Positions 59,031 to 64,000 of a DNA stretch of 64,000 nt are shown here, one piece after another; the stretch's first letter is position 1, and each line of letters begins with the position of its first letter. The notes under the pieces are model-generated. The model did no database searches, was not told where the DNA came from, and worked only from the letters and a program-made list of their open reading frames with translations. A program made the position numbers and the translations under genes. The DNA is from Nageia nagi (taxonomy: Eukaryota; Pinophyta): assembly GCA_050084985.1 (NCBI GenBank), contig JBITNC010000001.1, positions 136,276,001-136,340,000 on the forward strand. Direction: 5' to 3'.

Positions 59031-60110
59031 CCGAGTGGTGATGCTGATGATGTTGATGATGATGAATTTGAGAAGAAAAAAGACTCTGACCAAATGGACA
59101 AGGTTGATGATGAAGATAAGTTCATTACGGAAGTGAAAAAATAAGTAAAAATTCAAGATCTTACACCTCCAAAGAAAACAAAACCTGCTCAATAAGTCAC
59201 AATTTCCACCTTAAGTGTAAATACTCCTCCTTATTCTTTGATCCTTGTAGCCTCCTAGGAGGATATTAAATCAATTTTTTCTATGTAAATTGTAAAGCCC
59301 ATTGATTAGGCAACTTTTGTTAATAAACTTGCTATGCTCCTTGGGCAATAGTCAAGAATCTTAAGCGAGGTAACAAAAGTAGGAGATATTAAGTTATCAT
59401 AGATGTCTTTCAAAGAAGGACAACTAGATACTACTCCCATGGCTTTTATTGATATAAATATGTAGAGTGCTCCAACTGTAGACCAATCCAAAATTCTTGT
59501 AAATACTTTGATGGCAACTGGAAAAAGTCTTTAGACCATGGAGGTTAAGGTAGATAGGTTAAATAAAAAGGTGGATCAATATAAAAAAGATTGGTCCCTT
59601 AAGGATAAAACTATTGCAGGGTTGCAAAATAAAAATAAAGAACTACTTGCAAAGCTCGATAAAGTAGAAATTAGAATTTTAGAAGATCTTAGAAGAAAAT
59701 AAATTTGAGTTAGAAAGCATGAATAAATTGATCCAAGATCTCAAAGCCCAAGCAAAAATTATGGATAGCCAAAAGGCCAAGCAATTTGAAGCTGAATTGC
59801 AAAGAATAATAGTAGCTAATAAAGTGCTTATTGATGATAATACAAAGTTGTTATTACTCATAAAAGGCTTCAAGAAGTCCCTAATGGAGCCAATTGGATA
59901 TAAGATGATGGCTTTATTGCACTTGCACCTATTAAAAGATCGATAGAACAAGCCATCAAGCAATTCTATACATAGACTACTCTTCAATAATTAGCTCTAA
60001 AAATCCCAAGATCAATGATCAAGAAGATGCAAAGCTAGCTAAGGGCCTTAATTGAAAAAGATATAGCTACCATTACTCCCATGCCTAGGCAATCATATTT
60101 AAGGAGAATT

Positions 60111-60660
60111 TGGGAAATATGTGAACTCCAAAATTTGGTATTCAATATGGATATTAGTAAACACTAGCTTAACACAAAGCTAGGGTTTATCAACAAATTC
60201 TTTAATTGAATTAAAAGCCCCAAAATTATGGGAGGATTAGAATGTATAGGGTAGTCCTTTCATATGGGTAGCTAATACCATTTAATTCCTTGAATAATCT
60301 TTTTTTGAGAAATAAATCTCAGATCTTCAATAATTGAATGACCTCACTTAGGAGGTAATTAAAAGATTCTTACATGCTGAAAGGCTAAAGAGTGCACTAA
60401 TAGGGTTTAGAGTAGATATATTCATGATACAAGCCTCCCCTATTGTATCACAAATTAATCATCAAGACCTCAAGGAGCTAAGCAAAAAATTCAACCTTTC
60501 CTCCCTGCGAAACTTGTGCCCCCATCAGAGACATCCACTAAAGATTCATCTAAACCAATGAATGAGAGAAACAAATAGAGGGTTTTGTTCTCCAATAGGC
60601 AGAGACCCCAAGAGTCACCAAAAGATTATAATCCCTCATAATTACACTCTGAGTATGGGG
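60111..60660. other. C 3' end before the LTR
   Basis: Non-coding or too decayed to read. Ends with GAGTATGGGG just before the LTR, a weak polypurine tract. Confidence 0.45.
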
Positions 60661-62375
60661 TGACACATTATCATTATTTTATTCTTTCATTTATTTAAAG
60701 AAATTCTCCCTAGCCCCTACTCCCTTTTCCCTTTTCTGTCCACATGTATTTAATCTTTTGTTTAATTTGAGTCTAAAGAGTTCTAGGTGTTGTCAACATC
60801 CAACTATTGTATATGTAATTCTTGGTCTTAGATATTTTGTCTTAAATATTTCTAGTCAAAATCTAGCAGGTGTTACAATAACTTTCAATGATAGACTTTA
60901 GTCATGTTAACAGTCAAAAAGTTCAAGGACTGTATATATAAGAGTCATATCCAAGAGCAAATGTATCACATCTAGGTAGTATTGTATTATGTATGAGTAG
61001 TGAAAGTCTAAGGAAAATACCAAGTGTTATCATAAATACAGTGTTCAGGAGTTATTGTAAATATAGTGTTTGGGAGTTGTTGAAAATATAAGCCCATGTT
61101 ATGTCCAAATATTTAGCAGGAGATTCTCAGAAGTAAACATCACTTTTCGATTTTCAATAATGATGTCATCATTTTTATGAAAAATTAATGGGTCCAAAAA
61201 TAAGCAATGGTGGGTGATATTTCCTGAAGATACCAAATAGATCCTATCAATTTTTAGCAATGACATCAAAACTTTTGGCTAAAATCAACAGGTACTAAGA
61301 AGAGCTAAATTGTCAATAAAGCCCAACAAAGAGAAATAGAACTTGCTAGACTAAGAAAGCAATGTTGGGCAAGAAATAACACCCAGGTTGGCTTCATATT
61401 AAGTGTTTGACCCTCGAGGCCTTGTTAATGTGTCAAATTCAACCATTTCTACATAATAATGGCAATTTATTCTTAAACTAAGTTGATATATTGTTCATGG
61501 CCCCCATTACTCTATTCAATTAGAACTACAATATGGATCATCAAAGGTTATAGAGAAGTAGATAACTACCAATAGAACACAATGCCAGATTCTACCTATC
61601 AAATTGTAGATGATTACTTCTTCAATCAACTACAAAGCCAAAAAAGAGTAATCAATGACATGTCAAGAAGATTGTAGCTCAATGGATACAACTACTTAAA
61701 AATTACAAATTTTCATATGATCATGTTGTTGGTACTTATTCACTTTGTAATCTAACATAGTTGTAATATTTATTGTAAATAGTTTTCTTTACTATCTTCA
61801 ACCAAGATGAATAATTATGTGTATTTATGGTAGACAACCAGCCAATTAGGCAAGTGAATGTATAAATAGTGGATTGTTATAAGTCAAAGAGGTCAGACAT
61901 TCTAGCAAATTTTTCTAGGTCTATAAGATACTTTTGTATATGATAATGCAAATAGATAATGCTTTACCCTTTTGCAACAAGTGGCTATTTATTACTTTTG
62001 TGAATGTTATGTATGGGATGTTGTCTTAAGTTGTGGCTATGTATTGTGATTGTGAGATCCTAAGGGTAAGATAGCTTGCTATTCTTACTCTTGGCTATAA
62101 ATTGCTACCTATGCTATAATGTTTGGGTTGTATTGTTCTTGTTTAAGTCTTAGTTTAATATGTTCATCTCTTTCTTGTAACTCTCTACCTTTTTATCTCT
62201 TTCCTATTAATTTAAACCCTTACAATATATAGAAACTAGCCTCTAACCCGAAGATTGAGAAGAAAACCAACATGAGCACATTCCCACCACCTTCTACTCT
62301 TTTAAGGAATCTACTATTGCAAGAAATGGAGAACTTTACCAAACCAAACCCTTTGAGGTTACATTATACCGATCA
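60661..62375 (+). repeat. C 3' LTR
   Basis: It starts TGACACATTATC and is collinear with 27710-29424. The TATA box is at 61861. The end is placed at GATCA, where the two copies stop matching. Confidence 0.75.
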
Positions 62376-62389
62376 ATAATGACATATGG

Positions 62390-62950
62390 AGAAAAAGGCA
62401 TAACAACACAAATTAGGAATTTACCAACTTCTATAAGTTATGCTTTGGCATTTAGAGTAGATCTATAAATTAATAGGAAGGTAATCACTCCTGAAATTTT
62501 TATTTATAATGTAATATTTGGGGGGAAAGCTCTAAGATAATGCATGTAAACTAGAGAGTCAAGTGGTCTAACATGATTTAGTATTCTGCTCCATGTCTTT
62601 TCAAAGTGGATATTGAAATTAGTGACAACTTCCTACTCATACCTTTTGATTGAAGTGAAATGGGAAACCAAAGAGAAAGGATCTCCAATTTCATTGAATT
62701 CCCAAATGAATGGCTCGAATAAATCTTGCCAAGAGGTTATTAAATTATTCAGTAAGCATCTCTACTAGTCTAAAACTTTTCCCTTGAAAGATTGAGTAAG
62801 CAATTTGATTATAACATATTCCTAAGTGATATTTTGAGTCTTTTCTATATCTGCAATATCAACATAATGCTTGTATATTATTATTTTTCTCCATCATAAT
62901 CTAAGTGATCCTTTAAGCATTAGATGTAATTATAGTAAGATTTTACAATT
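62390..62950 (-). pseudogene. Minus-strand Ty3 gag fragment
   Basis: Read on the minus strand: HYVDIADIEKTQNIT, EYVIIKLLTQSFKGKVLD, TSWQDLFEPFIWEFNEIGDP, FSLVSHFTSIKRYE, FNIHFEKTWSRILNHVRPLD and YLRAFPPNITL. The pattern (LL..F.GKA..WY, SW..L...F...F, KR...E....F...W) is Ty3 gag. It resembles C gag but is clearly a different family. No pol is visible next to it, so it is a fragment. Confidence 0.7.
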
Positions 62951-64000
62951 TCAAAGATCATAAGACTTAATATAAATTAGAGGTACAATAGAATCTTGAT
63001 TATGTTTGCTACCATGTTGAACAATGGACCATTAGATGAGCAAGTGCACTACTAGAAGCTAGGATGTCAATCAAGGATTTATTCCTTCTAAGAGGGACTT
63101 TCTTTTCCCAAATGAGTCAATCTCTAAGAACTAACAATATTCTTTAGATTCTTTGGCCTTAGATGTTGTACCTATGAACTTCTCTTAAAGATTCCAAAAA
63201 ATTCTAATTATTGATGGATTCTTTCCCAAAGTAGATTATGCTAAAATAATGAGAATGATTAAGCATAATTGATCATATTTATTGGAAATTCAATAATAAG
63301 ATCTTTGAATAGCTTATAATCTTTATCTATGGTGGGTTTACAACATCGTGTATACCAAAAAAGTAACTTTGATTGAGATTATATAATATTCATGCACTCG
63401 TGAATCGTAATAAATCAATTCATTATAGATGAATTGCTTTTCCCAATCCAACCTCTAAAGGAGGCTTGTGCCTAGTCTATTGGGTCAAAGTTTCCTTAAG
63501 GGGAGAATGATTATTCTAATTCTTGTAGGATAGAGTGTTGGAAAGAAACAAATGAGATGAGGGTGTAGGAAAGGAATTGAAATAAATGTCCCTAACTAGC
63601 CTAGACTTCCTTAAGTGGAATGGCTAGAAGGACATTCAAATTAACATCCACTAACATGTCACCAACTCGAGCTACCTCCATCATACACATGACTAACATA
63701 TACAAACTACATAATATTTATTTCAATCATCATGAAGTGTATACACCAATACAACACAATAATTTAAAAATGATTAGAGATAACAGATCACATAATGATC
63801 AAACATACTATATTTGGAATTAAATAGAAGATTCAAAAACATTACAAAGGGAAAATATCAAAATATCTTAATTGTATTTCATAAAAATACCTTGTATTTA
63901 TATCTAACCTTTGCATGGAAATATCTAAGTTAACTCATACTAAAGAAAATGGTTACATGTTACTTACAATAAAAGATAATCTTTAAAGAAAAATCAAACT
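62951..64000. other. Right end of window, nothing recognised
   Basis: This is AT-rich sequence. Neither strand gives a supportable gene, repeat or RNA signal. Confidence 0.5.

Larger units (their letters stand above)
56285..60110 (+). pseudogene. C extra ORF downstream of integrase, long and decayed
   Basis: From ATG 56285 (MKASKPSTVIEIKHVDANLI) one frame holds to 57547 with stops at about 56387, 56636 and 57020, then broken pieces continue to about 60100. The N-terminal part is unrecognised (VARKGKYVAHSKRDIMIDQG). An LRR-kinase-like segment lies at 57026-57187, then an unrecognised part (LWWILVHQNLYKLKEAGLPI), a Lys/Pro/Ser-rich low-complexity region (58430-59150) and a predicted coiled coil (59530-59830). 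There are no membrane segments or glycoprotein features, so an env-like role is not supported. The position is like the extra ORFs of E1/E2, but the sequence is unrelated. Confidence 0.55.
27710..62375 (+). mobile_element. C: Ty3/gypsy element, split by a CACTA/PPR insertion and by E2
   Basis: Direct repeats of about 1.7 kb at 27710-29424 and 60661-62375 flank gag, protease, an RNase H, RT, RNase H, integrase and a long extra ORF. Removing the CACTA element (32721-33817) and E2 (35281-54382) leaves about 14.5 kb. Both insertions interrupt codons that rejoin in frame, showing that the pieces belong to one element. RT has YLDD, unlike the YVDD of E1, B and D, and the archaeal-type RNase H lies upstream of RT. 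The lineage within Ty3 is therefore uncertain. No target duplication is visible. Confidence 0.8.

Noticed and set aside
58707-59192. 161-codon minus-strand ORF rich in Phe/Leu, membrane-like
   Set aside because: It is the reverse of the Lys/Glu/Pro-coding low-complexity repeats (GAAGTCCCAAAAAAAG) of the C extra ORF. Poly-A/G on one strand reads as Phe/Leu on the other.
56285-60110. Envelope-like gene in C, suggested by its position after integrase
   Set aside because: No signal peptide, membrane anchor or glycoprotein features are visible. The sequence is soluble, charged and partly low-complexity.

Overview
This is nuclear DNA of a land plant with a large, repeat-packed, AT-rich genome. A conifer-like gymnosperm is my best guess, but the species cannot be read from the sequence. 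I see no intact single-copy host gene. Almost everything is LTR retrotransposon sequence, nested several layers deep, with cut-and-paste elements and fragments of host genes (PPR, LRR receptor kinase) inside. All coding regions carry premature stops or frameshifts, so this is a graveyard of old copies.

Layout. (1) 1-11469: 'E1', the 3' two thirds of a Tat-like Ty3/gypsy element. It holds pol, a sense-strand extra ORF, a repeat-rich spacer, an antisense plant-mobile-domain (PMD) gene and the 3' LTR. (2) 11470 to about 19280: 'B', an older, smaller Tat-like element with gag, protease, RT, two RNases H, integrase and 3' LTR. (3) 20214-21282: a CACTA-type DNA element carrying an antisense PPR fragment. 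A tRNA-Ser-like sequence, a (TA)n run and one minus-strand LTR with a tRNA-Met primer site (22538-23059) follow. (4) 23100-27660: 'D', a decayed gag-PR-RT-RNase H fragment. (5) 27710-62375: 'C', a Ty3 element with about 1.7 kb LTRs. It is split by a second CACTA/PPR element (32721-33817, 3-bp target duplication) and by 'E2' (35281-54382, 5-bp duplication CAACC), a complete 19.1 kb relative of E1. Downstream of integrase, C has a long extra ORF that contains an LRR-kinase N-terminal fragment. (6) 62390-62950: a minus-strand gag fragment; the last kilobase is featureless.

How the parts work together. E1 and E2 share a plan: LTR, long leader, gag-pro-pol in one frame, a sense extra ORF that encodes a protein made of two related halves, tandem repeats, then a PMD gene on the opposite strand. 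Both PMD genes have a 17-codon first exon and a phase-0 intron at the same place. Clusters of short CpG-containing motifs sit in the PMD intron, upstream of the PMD gene and in the LTRs of both elements, but the motif differs between them. Gag-pol is nearly identical in the two elements, whereas the PMD gene, the motif clusters and the LTR are strongly diverged. This pairing of a fast-changing antisense gene with fast-changing cis motifs is the most interesting signal here. A self-encoded factor acting on its own element's motifs would explain it, but that is inference.
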